Assembly: GCA_018266755.1 (NCBI GenBank)
Contig: JAFDZW010000005.1
Span: forward strand, 1,093,233 to 1,157,232
DNA length: 64,000 nt
Direction of reading: 5' to 3'
From: Bacteroidota bacterium
GTDB taxonomy: Bacteria; Bacteroidota; Ignavibacteria; Palsa-1295
Below are positions 23,830 through 31,908 of the stretch, piece by piece. Under the pieces are notes generated by a model. It searched no databases and was not told the origin of the DNA. It worked only from the letters and a program-made list of their open reading frames with translations. Numbering within the stretch: the stretch's first letter is position 1; every line of letters starts with the position of its first letter. Both the position numbers and the translations under genes were made by a program.

Positions 23830-24320
23830 GCGTATGCACGATTCGAGTTGCTCGAATAGTATTCGTCGTTGTACTGCTATTGTGCAGTGCGCGATGTGCA
23901 CCCTCGCAGGTGCTTTCCGTTGATTCGCTCGAGCATCATGGGTATCGTGTCCATGTCTATAAGCCGACGCCACTGCGCACACGGACGATCGAAAAACTGG
24001 TTCACGATACCATCCGCGAGATCCGCTACCGAATATTGATCGTTCACGATACAATCACGCGCGATCGACGCACGATCGCGATCCAACAGAGCGTACAATA
24101 CGTCGTGCTGCCTGAGCGATCGAACGACCGGTTCGCTCTCATGCTTGTCGGCAATGCAAATACGAACGGATACGGCATGCATCTGGGAGCACAGGTGTGG
24201 ATCGGCGAACGCATCTGTTTCTTCATCGGCGGGGGAATGGGCTATAACAGCGTGACAAAGCTTACGCATCTGGACCTGGCAGGCCTACTGACGATACGTC
24301 TGTGGGAGCGACCCGATTAA
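23826..24320 (+). CDS. Secreted protein, last gene of capsid operon
   Basis: A 164-aa protein with signal peptide VARIVFVVVLLLCSARCAPSQ. A helical stretch with repeated HDTI motifs follows (IEKLVHDTIREIRYRILIVHDTITRD). The C-terminus, from FALMLVGNANTNGYGMHLGA to LAGLLTIRLWERPD, looks like beta-hairpins with alternating hydrophobic residues. Translational coupling to a phage-type gene followed by a terminator makes it the end of the operon. A spanin-like or envelope-exit role is conceivable but not shown. Confidence 0.65.
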   Translation: MSVCTIRVARIVFVVVLLLCSARCAPSQVLSVDSLEHHGYRVHVYKPTPLRTRTIEKLVHDTIREIRYRILIVHDTITRDRRTIAIQQSVQYVVLPERSNDRFALMLVGNANTNGYGMHLGAQVWIGERICFFIGGGMGYNSVTKLTHLDLAGLLTIRLWERPD

Positions 24321-24327
24321 AAACATC

Positions 24328-24372
24328 AAGGGCGGCTTTCGAGTATGCTTGCGCATACTCTCAGCCGCCCTT
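24328..24372 (+). terminator. Strong hairpin at end of capsid operon
   Basis: The outer stem AAGGGCGGCT / AGCCGCCCTT and inner stem GAGTATGC / GCATACTC make a long two-part hairpin, followed by TTGCATTCTTTC. It lies between convergent genes ending at 24320 and 24397. Confidence 0.8.
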
Positions 24373-24396
24373 GCATTCTTTCCCCCGAAAGAACTC

Positions 24397-25209
24397 TTAC
24401 TGAACCATGAGCTTCTGGCTCATGACCACATTCCCTGCCTGTACACGGAGGATGTACAGACCCGGCTTCAGGCCGCTCAGGTCGAGCGTCACCGTCTGCG
24501 CAGTGGTATCGGTTACGTTGCCGCTGAAGACTGTCTTCACGGCTGTACCCATCAAGTCATTGATCGTGATGTTCACGTCACTTGCAGCGCTAAGCGTGTA
24601 GGTGAACGATGCCGTTGCACCTGTCGGTACCGGATTCGGTACGATCGGCGTGACGACGAGCGGCATTGTGCCACCGCTGCCCGGTCCGCCCTTATGCGGC
24701 GGGTTTGGCATTCCACCACAATCCTTGCGGACGGCAATCAAGAGATCCTTGTACTGATCGAGGATCGACTTCAAGTTCTTCGCCAGATCGGTCATCTGCT
24801 GATGCAGAGCCTGGAGCTGCGCACGGATCGCAGCGATCGCAACGGAATCATGTGCTTTGAATGCTGCAAAGAGCTGGTGACGAAGCGTATCTGCCTGAGC
24901 CTGATCGGTCTGCAGACCATTCATATCTGCGGTGATCATCGCTGCAGAATCGGCCGGGATCTGCGACAGGAATACCTGGAAGCAGGAATCCTTCAGACCA
25001 ACACGACCACCACGCGGCTTACCGAACGGCGGACGATGCAGCGTATCCATCGGACCGCCATGCAACGAGTCCATCGGACCATGCGGCGGACGAATGGTAT
25101 CACCCGGAAAACCATGATGACCCGGACCGCCACGATGCTGCGCGAGGCTCAGACCCGAAGTAAGGATCAGGGCCAGAAGTGCTGCGAACACTGTAGTTGA
25201 CTTTCTCAT
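24397..25209 (-). CDS. Secreted helical protein with T9SS sorting domain
   Basis: A 270-aa protein with signal peptide MRKSTTVFAALLALILTSGLSLAQ. A Gly/His/Pro-rich segment (GGPGHHGFPGDTIRPPHGP), which could bind metal, is followed by a helical domain (about 72-160) reminiscent of Spy/CpxP-like periplasmic proteins (QAQADTLRHQLFAAFKAHDS, ALHQQMTDLAKNLKSILDQY). The type IX sorting domain is at 185-270 (PIVPNPVPTGATASF to LKPGLYILRVQAG). A -7 element lies 9 nt upstream of the start, so the leader is very short. Confidence 0.78.
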   Translation of the reverse strand: MRKSTTVFAALLALILTSGLSLAQHRGGPGHHGFPGDTIRPPHGPMDSLHGGPMDTLHRPPFGKPRGGRVGLKDSCFQVFLSQIPADSAAMITADMNGLQTDQAQADTLRHQLFAAFKAHDSVAIAAIRAQLQALHQQMTDLAKNLKSILDQYKDLLIAVRKDCGGMPNPPHKGGPGSGGTMPLVVTPIVPNPVPTGATASFTYTLSAASDVNITINDLMGTAVKTVFSGNVTDTTAQTVTLDLSGLKPGLYILRVQAGNVVMSQKLMVQ

Positions 25210-25217
25210 ATCCTATT

Positions 25218-25225
25218 CAAATATA
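25218..25225 (-). promoter_or_regulatory. -7 element TATATTTG
   Basis: TATATTTG on the minus strand, 9 nt upstream of the start at 25209, leaves almost no 5' leader. Confidence 0.5.
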
Positions 25226-25394
25226 ACGAGTTAGAAGATTGCGCGTCTTTCGTAACCGTCTGCTCTTTCAGTATTGACACAGTAATTTCTATTTCGTTTA
25301 AATATTTCGCCTCTTTTTTTCTTTTTTTTTCGTGTCAGGTGTCGTACAGAGGATTTATTGGTCACCCCTGCTTCAAAATTTGGTCACGAAAAAT

Positions 25395-25402
25395 TAGATT
25401 TG
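25395..25402 (+). promoter_or_regulatory. -7 element TAGATTTG
   Basis: TAGATTTG lies 75 nt upstream of the ATG at 25477, in AT-rich DNA that includes a T-run at about 25315-25330. Confidence 0.45.
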
Positions 25403-25476
25403 TAACCGAAACGTCGGGACTTCCGACAAACTGCATGTATTCGGGCAATTCACGATCATTGTATCTCTATAAAAAC

Positions 25477-27792
25477 ATGAAGATAATTACCATCCTGCTT
25501 CTCTGCGGCACCTCTATTATATCCGCATGGGCACAGAACGGCCATTCGCTTCAAGGTGACGACGGACTCGGACACTACTTCTTGATCAGCGGCAGCGGAC
25601 TAAATGCCGCAGCGAACAACTATACGCTCAGCCCAGGCGGCGGCCAGATACTAACCTCCGGCGGTCTCAGCGGCCTGGCTTGGATGCTCGGTGGCAATAC
25701 CGGATCGGCACCGAACAATTATCTCGGGACGCTCGACAATGCACCGCTTGATTTCGTCACCGGCACCGGCGGACCGAACACACGGATGATCATCGATGCC
25801 GACGGCGAGGTCGGCATTGGCGTCACGCCGACCTTTGGCACAGTCAACCCGATGCTCTCGGTGCTTTCGACTCGCGCAGCAGATCCGTCCGGTTGGTACG
25901 ACTGTATCGCCTACGGACATCACTTCTCGCCAACAACGATATGGAACAGCAACGTCACAATGCTCGATCTGTTCGCACAGATCACCAATAGTAGTAATAA
26001 CTTCAACGGGTCGTACTTTGGTGTGCATTCGCAAGTATCCGTCGGACAAAATTTCAGCGGGGCGTTCAGCGACCTCGAAGGCGGCTTCTTCTTTTCGGAC
26101 TTCGAAGGAAGCGGCAATGTCAACCAGCAGATCGGCACGATCGGCTGGACGTACAACAATAGCCAATCCGCCGCATCGACGAATACATATACCATCGGTA
26201 CGTATGGACTGGTCGAGAACAGTGGGAAGGCAACGATCCTCAACGCATACGGATCGTATGCAGCGATGTATAACGTCGGCAGTGGCACGATTACCAATGC
26301 ATACCTCTTCGGCGCAAACAATCCGGGAACAGCGGGCATCACAAATCTCTATGGTCTGTATGTGCCACAGCTCACTGGCGCAACGAATATTAACGCCATC
26401 CGCTACGATCATCCCACACGCCCGTTTGTGGTCGATGGCAACGGCAATGTTGGCGTAGATATGGATGCGCAGATTGGCGTCGCGCTTGCCGTTGGTACCG
26501 GCTCGAGCGGACATCCGCTCGTTCGCATCTTCAAGACTACTGCATCAAATCAATATGCTTCGGTAGACTATGCACCGTTCGGTGCAATCACTGCGGCAAA
26601 CCCGAGATGGGGCAACGGTGTCATGGGCCTTGCATTTCCGAATAACAACTACTCGATCTGGTCCTTCGACGGAGCAAGCGACCACAACCGTGTGACGATC
26701 GATCCGGCCGGACTCGTCGGTATCAATACCTGGCCCACCTACCCCACCCTGTCAAGTCAGTTCACCGTCTATAATTCAGGTACTACCGATCCGACAGCGG
26801 GAAATCTGAACACGATTATGAACATGGATATCATTCCCTCTGTACCGATCACGCACAACGCCACGACCCTCAATGTGAACGCTGTCGTTGCGAACTCGTC
26901 GCAGAACTTCACCGCTGCCCTCGCCGCAGAGCGTGCAACCGCCTGGGCATTCGGTAACTATACCGGAACACTCGGCTACATGCAGGGCGGTAACTTCACT
27001 GTACAATTCCAAGCGCCATCCACTCTTTCCGGATGCGACGGCGTCGCAGGGACGGTAGTCAATATCGGTGCAACACCGGTGATCACTCAGGCACGAGGCG
27101 TTACCGGGCAGATTCAAAACATCGGGACATGCACGGTAAACACGGCATGGGCTCACTGGGCCGGTTTTCAAAGCTCGGGCGGCGGTAACATCGCAAACGC
27201 CATTATGTACGGAGGTGCGAACCCGGCAACGACAGGTATCACCAATCTCTACGGTGTCTATATACCGCAGCTCACTAGCGCGACGAACATCTTTGCATAT
27301 TATTATGCCCATCCGACAACGCCGTTCGCTGTGACCGGCACCGGGAGTGTTGGTATCGGAACATCAAGTCCGTCCTCCCTCTTCTCCGTCGGTGCAGGCA
27401 GCAAATTTCAGATTGACGGAAACGGGGATATGGTTGCCATCAAGAACATCGCCTACTCATGGCCGTCGGCACATGTTGCAACGCTTGCAAGCGGGTATCT
27501 GGAGTCAGACAATTCCGGTGCGCTCTCGTGGCGTGGCAGCGTCGTTGTGAGTGCGGCAATCACCTTCAATAATACCGCGACCAATGGCGTCGATAACCAG
27601 ACGGTCACGGTCAACGGAGCGGCGACCGGTGATGTCGTATCGCTCGGGATCCCGAACGGTGCGATGCCTGCCGGGATGGCATGGTATCAGGCGTGGGTCT
27701 CCGCTGCGAACACCGTAACCATCCGTTTCTATAATCAAACCGGTGCGAATCAGGCGCCCAGCGGCACGTTTTCCGTCAAGGTTACACATTAA
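25477..27792 (+). CDS. Large secreted fibre-like protein with two internal repeats
   Basis: A 771-aa protein with signal peptide MKIITILLLCGTSIISAWAQ. It is Gly/Asn/Thr-rich and has an internal duplication: TNLYGLYVPQLTGATNI (about 295) and TNLYGVYIPQLTSATNI (about 595), each followed by PTxPFxVxGxGxVGxG. The IDADGEVGIGVTPTF and GSVGIGTSSPSSLFSV motifs occur in phage tail fibres and in secreted Bacteroidota proteins. The signal peptide argues for a cell-surface adhesin. No T9SS domain is seen. It starts 1.1 kb after the capsid module. Confidence 0.7.
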   Translation: MKIITILLLCGTSIISAWAQNGHSLQGDDGLGHYFLISGSGLNAAANNYTLSPGGGQILTSGGLSGLAWMLGGNTGSAPNNYLGTLDNAPLDFVTGTGGPNTRMIIDADGEVGIGVTPTFGTVNPMLSVLSTRAADPSGWYDCIAYGHHFSPTTIWNSNVTMLDLFAQITNSSNNFNGSYFGVHSQVSVGQNFSGAFSDLEGGFFFSDFEGSGNVNQQIGTIGWTYNNSQSAASTNTYTIGTYGLVENSGKATILNAYGSYAAMYNVGSGTITNAYLFGANNPGTAGITNLYGLYVPQLTGATNINAIRYDHPTRPFVVDGNGNVGVDMDAQIGVALAVGTGSSGHPLVRIFKTTASNQYASVDYAPFGAITAANPRWGNGVMGLAFPNNNYSIWSFDGASDHNRVTIDPAGLVGINTWPTYPTLSSQFTVYNSGTTDPTAGNLNTIMNMDIIPSVPITHNATTLNVNAVVANSSQNFTAALAAERATAWAFGNYTGTLGYMQGGNFTVQFQAPSTLSGCDGVAGTVVNIGATPVITQARGVTGQIQNIGTCTVNTAWAHWAGFQSSGGGNIANAIMYGGANPATTGITNLYGVYIPQLTSATNIFAYYYAHPTTPFAVTGTGSVGIGTSSPSSLFSVGAGSKFQIDGNGDMVAIKNIAYSWPSAHVATLASGYLESDNSGALSWRGSVVVSAAITFNNTATNGVDNQTVTVNGAATGDVVSLGIPNGAMPAGMAWYQAWVSAANTVTIRFYNQTGANQAPSGTFSVKVTH

Positions 27793-27813
27793 TCAGCTCT
27801 GTGTAGTACATAC

Positions 27814-27854
27814 TGCGCCGGCTGCGCATCACGAGAGTGAGGCCAGCCGGCGCA
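27814..27854. terminator. GC-rich hairpin
   Basis: A perfect 11-bp stem, TGCGCCGGCTG / CAGCCGGCGCA, lies just after the fibre-like gene. There is no clear T-run, so it may be a factor-independent terminator of weak type or an mRNA-stabilising hairpin. Confidence 0.55.
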
Positions 27855-27924
27855 GCGATTATCTTCGGCCCCAAAATATTCGTCTGCCTCAGCCAACATT
27901 CATAGTATATTGATACTGACATTG

Positions 27925-28434
27925 ATGGGCACCCCCTCGCTCATGAAACAAGCCTTTACACCATATCGAACCGACGAGGTAATTGCGCTAGCGCGTAACG
28001 CCGCCCGACGATTCGCCGGCAGAACGATCGACGAAATCGCCGAGACGGAAGGTATTATTCTCGTTCGTCTCCCGGATGCACATGCCGAGCGCGAAGGATT
28101 CTGTTCTATCCTTTCTGTGCCATCGCCAAAACCCTTCGCAAGCGCTGCAGCTACCGATGAGATTCGCTACTCATTTACCGAGGAAATACACGTCACGTAT
28201 CCTGCAATCGTAATCAATCCGCTTCGATGTAAGAACGAAGCTGTCGTGTTCTGGCATGAGTATTATCACCTGCTATACTCGCCATACCGGTCGTCACAAG
28301 CGACATTCTTCGACGGATATTCGACACGTGGCGTGCTGGACAAACAAGAAGAGCGTCGCGCAAACCTCTTCGCAACGCATGTCATCCGTTCCTGCTCGCA
28401 AGAGGACGATGATCTCAGTCTTCAAATGGAATGA
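27925..28434 (+). CDS. ImmA/IrrE-family metallopeptidase
   Basis: A 169-aa protein (or 163 aa from the ATG at 27943). The N-terminal helix (EVIALARNAARRFAGR) is followed by a beta region and the zinc motif HEYYH (His111, Glu112, His115), with EERRANLFATHV supplying the third ligand, as in the ImmA/IrrE family. These peptidases usually cleave an XRE repressor encoded next door. No XRE gene adjoins it, and the nearest is at 11.5 kb. It converges on the DD-peptidase gene. Confidence 0.82.
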   Translation: MGTPSLMKQAFTPYRTDEVIALARNAARRFAGRTIDEIAETEGIILVRLPDAHAEREGFCSILSVPSPKPFASAAATDEIRYSFTEEIHVTYPAIVINPLRCKNEAVVFWHEYYHLLYSPYRSSQATFFDGYSTRGVLDKQEERRANLFATHVIRSCSQEDDDLSLQME

Positions 28435-28476
28435 TCTTGCGAGTATACCATGTACTCGCCGCACTTCGGTAGAATA

Positions 28477-30063
28477 TTACTTCAATACCGGATTCCTCAT
28501 GAAATTAACCAGTCTGAGGATGACGAGGTCCATAAGATTCTGAATTTCCGCACCGGAACAAGTATAGTTATTCACGAGGATCGAGAACGCGATCGGCTCG
28601 TCGTCTTTTGTGCGAAGATATCCGCTGAGGCTGCGCGCACCGGTAAGCGAGCCGGTCTTGGCGTGCACATTCCCCATTGCGCGACTGTCATGCAACCGTG
28701 AGGACAATGTACCATCGACCCCCATGACCGGCAGCGACGAATCGAAGGCGGGATAAATCTTCTGGTCGGCAGCAACGTAGCGAAGCAGATTGACGATATC
28801 CGCCGCCGAGACAAGATCCATACGCGAGAGGCCCGAACCGTCGTAGAGCGCGATGCGGTCCGGTTCGATCCCGGCAAAATTCAGATACCGCTTGACCGCT
28901 TCGGCCCCCGTGCGCCAATCGCCTTTGCCAAGTGTTTCTTTGCCGATCGTTCGCATGAGCTGTTCGGCAAATTGGTTGTGCGATTTCTTGTTCACGACTC
29001 GCACGATCTCGGTAAGCGGCGGACTCAGATGATTGATCAGAATTCGTGTTGCATTATAATTAATGCGTTCGTCGAGGTCTGCGGCGCTCATCGCGCTGCC
29101 CGTCACGGTAATCCCATGCGATGCAAGAATCTCGCGAAAGACCGTTGCGATATAGAGTGGCGGGTCCTCGACCGAGAGCTGTTCGTTCACGGCCGGCGAA
29201 CCGCGGTCGATGCTGCCTTGAATGCTGATCGTGTTCTCGCCGGATTCGCGAGTGATCGTGATCGAGTTCGACGGAGCCACCGCCGAATCACCCTGTTTGC
29301 GAGGCACGTCCCTCGTGACGGCAAGATCATTCACTTCGAAGTACTGCGACTCCGGCGTAATCTCATAGACCGGTTTCGCACCGCCACGTATCCCGGGGCT
29401 GACCGTCACACTGACGGCATTATCGGCGAACGACAGCCCCGACGATTGGGTCGCATAGTAATACGGAATATCTTCGAGCGTCCATCCGAGCGGATACTGA
29501 TCGCTCGTGAAGTAACTTGCATCGCCGACGATGCTGCCGTCGATCTTCTCGATACCGAGCGCTTCGAGCGAATCGGCCCATTCGTCGAGAACGGCCGTCG
29601 GGTACGAGCCCGTGAACATCGACGGCGAACCGAGCGTCGGATCGCCCGAACCACGAATGATAATATCACCCTTGAGCACACGACGAACGAGTTTGCCGCC
29701 GGTGACCACTTGGGTCGAATACCGAAAGTCCGGCCCGAGCAAATGCAGCGCTGCGGCGGTGGTCACGAGTTTGAGATTCGACGCCGGCAGCAGGTTCTTC
29801 TCGGCATCGAGATTGAACAGCCGTTCACCGGTTTGCAACGACCGGACGTCAATCCCGATCTGCGCATTCGAATACTTCGGGTCGGCAAGCGTCGAAACCA
29901 GATCGCGCTGAAGGTCGGCGAGGGTGCGTTGTTGTTGCGGGGTTTCAGGGTGCTGCGGCGCGACGAGCGGCTGCGAACGGACGATGGCGCCACAGAGCGC
30001 AAGAAATAGGACGAACACAGTCCGACTTCCCGTGCGACTAAGAACCCGTTTGCGGCCGTCCAT
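28477..30063 (-). CDS. dacB: D-alanyl-D-alanine carboxypeptidase/endopeptidase (PBP4, class C)
   Basis: The start at 30063 gives a 528-aa protein with an N-terminal hydrophobic signal (TVFVLFLALCGAIVRSQ). It has the penicillin-binding motifs: SxxK in PASNLKLV (Ser95, Lys98), SxN in SHNQFAEQL and KTG in HAKTGSLTGARSL. The large insertion between SxxK and SxN is the usual PBP4 layout. It trims or cleaves peptidoglycan cross-links in the periplasm. It is divergent from the dioxygenase gene with a 60-nt gap. Confidence 0.92.
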   Translation of the reverse strand: MDGRKRVLSRTGSRTVFVLFLALCGAIVRSQPLVAPQHPETPQQQRTLADLQRDLVSTLADPKYSNAQIGIDVRSLQTGERLFNLDAEKNLLPASNLKLVTTAAALHLLGPDFRYSTQVVTGGKLVRRVLKGDIIIRGSGDPTLGSPSMFTGSYPTAVLDEWADSLEALGIEKIDGSIVGDASYFTSDQYPLGWTLEDIPYYYATQSSGLSFADNAVSVTVSPGIRGGAKPVYEITPESQYFEVNDLAVTRDVPRKQGDSAVAPSNSITITRESGENTISIQGSIDRGSPAVNEQLSVEDPPLYIATVFREILASHGITVTGSAMSAADLDERINYNATRILINHLSPPLTEIVRVVNKKSHNQFAEQLMRTIGKETLGKGDWRTGAEAVKRYLNFAGIEPDRIALYDGSGLSRMDLVSAADIVNLLRYVAADQKIYPAFDSSLPVMGVDGTLSSRLHDSRAMGNVHAKTGSLTGARSLSGYLRTKDDEPIAFSILVNNYTCSGAEIQNLMDLVILRLVNFMRNPVLK

Positions 30064-30123
30064 TGTTCTAAGGCCGGACAAATACCACCATATACTCACG
30101 CTCATATCGCAAGGAAAGCAACA

Positions 30124-31263
30124 ATGGCACAAGCAGAATTAGTCGCAGAATCGAAGGCCTCCGGGGCCGCTACGCAGGACTTCCTGCCCCTCAACGGCAT
30201 TGATCATATCGAATTTTATGTAGGCAATGCAAAGCAGAGCGCCTACTATTATCGCTCGGCGTTCGGCTTCAGCATTCGCGGCTACCAGGGCCTTGAAACC
30301 GGTTCGCGCGATCGTACAAGCTATCTCCTTGAGCAAGGGAAAGTACGCATCGTCCTGACGACGCCACTGACAAAAGACCATTATATCAACGAGCATCTCG
30401 CAACCCACGGCGACGGTGTGCATTCGATCGCCATCGAAGTCGACGATGTCGAGTCTGCCTACAAGGAGACGACCAAACGTGGCGCTGTCGGCGTGCAGGA
30501 GCCGCGCGAGATCACCGACGAGAACGGTACGTATCGCACGGCGTCGATTCGTACGTATGGCGACACGATCCATACCTTCGTCGAGCGCAAGAATTATAAA
30601 GGGTTTGCCCCAGGCTTTCGGATGGTGACGGAGCCCGATCCGGTTGCCCGGCCAACGGGTATTGCTGCTGTCGATCACATGGTCGGCAATGTCGGCTGGA
30701 ACGAGATGAACAAGTGGGTAAAGTGGTATGAAGAGGTAATGGGCTTCCATGTGTTCGTCTCGTTCGACGATAGCGATATCAGCACAGAGTATTCGGCGCT
30801 GATGTCGAAAGTGATGGCGAGCGGTTCGGAAAAGATCAAATTCCCGATCAACGAACCCGCGACCGGCAAGAAGAAGTCGCAGATCGAAGAGTATGTCGAA
30901 TGGTACAATGGCCCCGGCGTGCAGCACATTGCGCTCATCACCGGCGATATTCTCTCGACAGTCACGAAGCTGACCGAGCAGGGTGTCGAGTTCTTGCGCG
31001 TGCCGAGTTCGTACTACCGCGACCTCGAAGCCCGCGTCGGGAAGATCAACGAACCGATTGCCGAACTCGAGAAGCTCGGCATCTTGGTCGATCGTGACGA
31101 CGACGGCTACATGCTTCAGATCTTCACAAAGCCGGTGCAGGACCGCCCGACCGTGTTCTTCGAGATCATCCAACGCCGTGGCGCCCGCAGCTTCGGCAAA
31201 GGTAACTTCAAGGCCCTCTTCGAGTCGATCGAGCGCGAACAAGCGCTCCGAGGGAATCTCTAA
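30124..31263 (+). CDS. hppD: 4-hydroxyphenylpyruvate dioxygenase
   Basis: A 379-aa two-domain vicinal-oxygen-chelate enzyme that converts 4-hydroxyphenylpyruvate to homogentisate in tyrosine breakdown. The Fe(II) ligands are visible: His185 in AAVDHMVGNV, His268 in GVQHIALIT and Glu347 in FFEIIQRRG. Full-length family features include FYVGNAKQSAYYYRSAFGF at the start and GFGKGNF-like SFGKGNFKALFESIEREQ at the end. No other tyrosine-degradation gene is in the window. Confidence 0.95.
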   Translation: MAQAELVAESKASGAATQDFLPLNGIDHIEFYVGNAKQSAYYYRSAFGFSIRGYQGLETGSRDRTSYLLEQGKVRIVLTTPLTKDHYINEHLATHGDGVHSIAIEVDDVESAYKETTKRGAVGVQEPREITDENGTYRTASIRTYGDTIHTFVERKNYKGFAPGFRMVTEPDPVARPTGIAAVDHMVGNVGWNEMNKWVKWYEEVMGFHVFVSFDDSDISTEYSALMSKVMASGSEKIKFPINEPATGKKKSQIEEYVEWYNGPGVQHIALITGDILSTVTKLTEQGVEFLRVPSSYYRDLEARVGKINEPIAELEKLGILVDRDDDGYMLQIFTKPVQDRPTVFFEIIQRRGARSFGKGNFKALFESIEREQALRGNL

Positions 31264-31288
31264 GTAAGACGGCTTTTCTGAACGAAGC

Positions 31289-31356
31289 GGCTCCGGCAAA
31301 CGCCGGAGCCAAAGTAGCTCCGACTTTAGTCGGAGCGCACGCCCGCGAAAGCGGGC
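31289..31356. repeat. REP hairpins upstream of RAYT transposase
   Basis: Three consecutive hairpins: GGCTCCGGC/GCCGGAGCC (31289-31310), CTCCGACTTTAGTCGGAG (31318-31335) and GCCCGC/GCGGGC (31341-31356). They end 25 nt before the transposase ATG. Related hairpins recur at 31856-31892, 42972-43012 and 48043-48109. Confidence 0.8.
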
Positions 31357-31380
31357 GATTGCATTTCTATCGAAAGTACT

Positions 31381-31854
31381 ATGTTTGAAACCACCTCCGA
31401 GTTTTCGTCTTACCGGCGCAACCTCCCTCATTGGCAAATCGGAGGCTATACGTATTTTGTTACCTTCCGCGCACTGAGGATTCTGCCAAACAACTCACGC
31501 GATATCGTTTGTAAGAAGGTCCGTGACGGACATCATACGACTTACGATCTTCTCTTTGGGGTTGTCATGCCCGATCATGTTCACCTGCTGATACGGCCAA
31601 CTAAAAAGGACACAGAAACTTGGCACCCGCTTCCCTCGATTCTTCAAAAAATCAAGGGAGGAACTGCTCGTGAGATCAATATAGCCGAACATTCGTCCGG
31701 TACACTGTGGCAAAAAGAGAGCTTCGATCGGATGATTCGTAATGAACACGAGTTGCTCGAGAAGTGGGAGTATATTTGGAACAATCCGATCAAAGCCGGG
31801 TTAGTTGATTCAATTGTCGAGTATCCATTCTATATTCGACCATCGGTTGGATGA
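31381..31854 (+). CDS. REP-associated tyrosine transposase (RAYT, Y1/HUH family)
   Basis: A 157-aa single-domain Y1 transposase. The HUH motif is MPDHVHLL (His66, His68) and the likely nucleophile is Tyr131 in EKWEYIWNNPIKAGLV. NxxRDIVCKKVRDG and TLWQKESFDRMIRN are typical of RAYTs. These enzymes act on REP palindromes, and this gene is flanked on both sides by such hairpins. The motifs are intact, so it may be active. Confidence 0.9.
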   Translation: MFETTSEFSSYRRNLPHWQIGGYTYFVTFRALRILPNNSRDIVCKKVRDGHHTTYDLLFGVVMPDHVHLLIRPTKKDTETWHPLPSILQKIKGGTAREINIAEHSSGTLWQKESFDRMIRNEHELLEKWEYIWNNPIKAGLVDSIVEYPFYIRPSVG

Positions 31855-31855
31855 A

Positions 31856-31892
31856 TCCCATCCTGTGGATGGGACGCCGACTAAAGTCGGCG
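31856..31892. repeat. REP hairpins downstream of RAYT transposase
   Basis: TCCCATCC-TGT-GGATGGGA (31856-31874) and CGCCGACT...AGTCGGCG followed by CTAC (31875-31896). The second matches the GCGCCGACTGAAGTCGGCGC hairpin at 48090-48109. Confidence 0.8.
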
Positions 31893-31908
31893 CTACTTTT
31901 TTGAACCC

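Larger units (their letters stand above)
13042..24372. mobile_element. HK97-type capsid module with interrupting cargo genes (prophage remnant, satellite or domesticated capsid)
   Basis: From a strong promoter to a strong terminator the segment holds small unknown genes, large terminase, portal, prohead protease, major capsid protein, head-tail connector and two or three small morphogenesis-type genes, in the usual HK97 order. I could not recognise tail tube, tape measure, baseplate, integrase, replication, lysis or small-terminase genes. An S41 peptidase lies between terminase and portal, and three antisense lipoprotein genes lie between portal and protease. No attachment-site repeats were found, so element borders are the transcription signals, not proven excision ends. 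Confidence 0.7.

Noticed and set aside
31289-31356. CRISPR-like repeat array
   Set aside because: The repeats are individual palindromes of different sequence without regular spacers; they fit REP hairpins beside a RAYT transposase.
30139-31437. Minus-strand 432-codon frame opposite hppD
   Set aside because: It is the antisense shadow of an enzyme with all iron ligands conserved.
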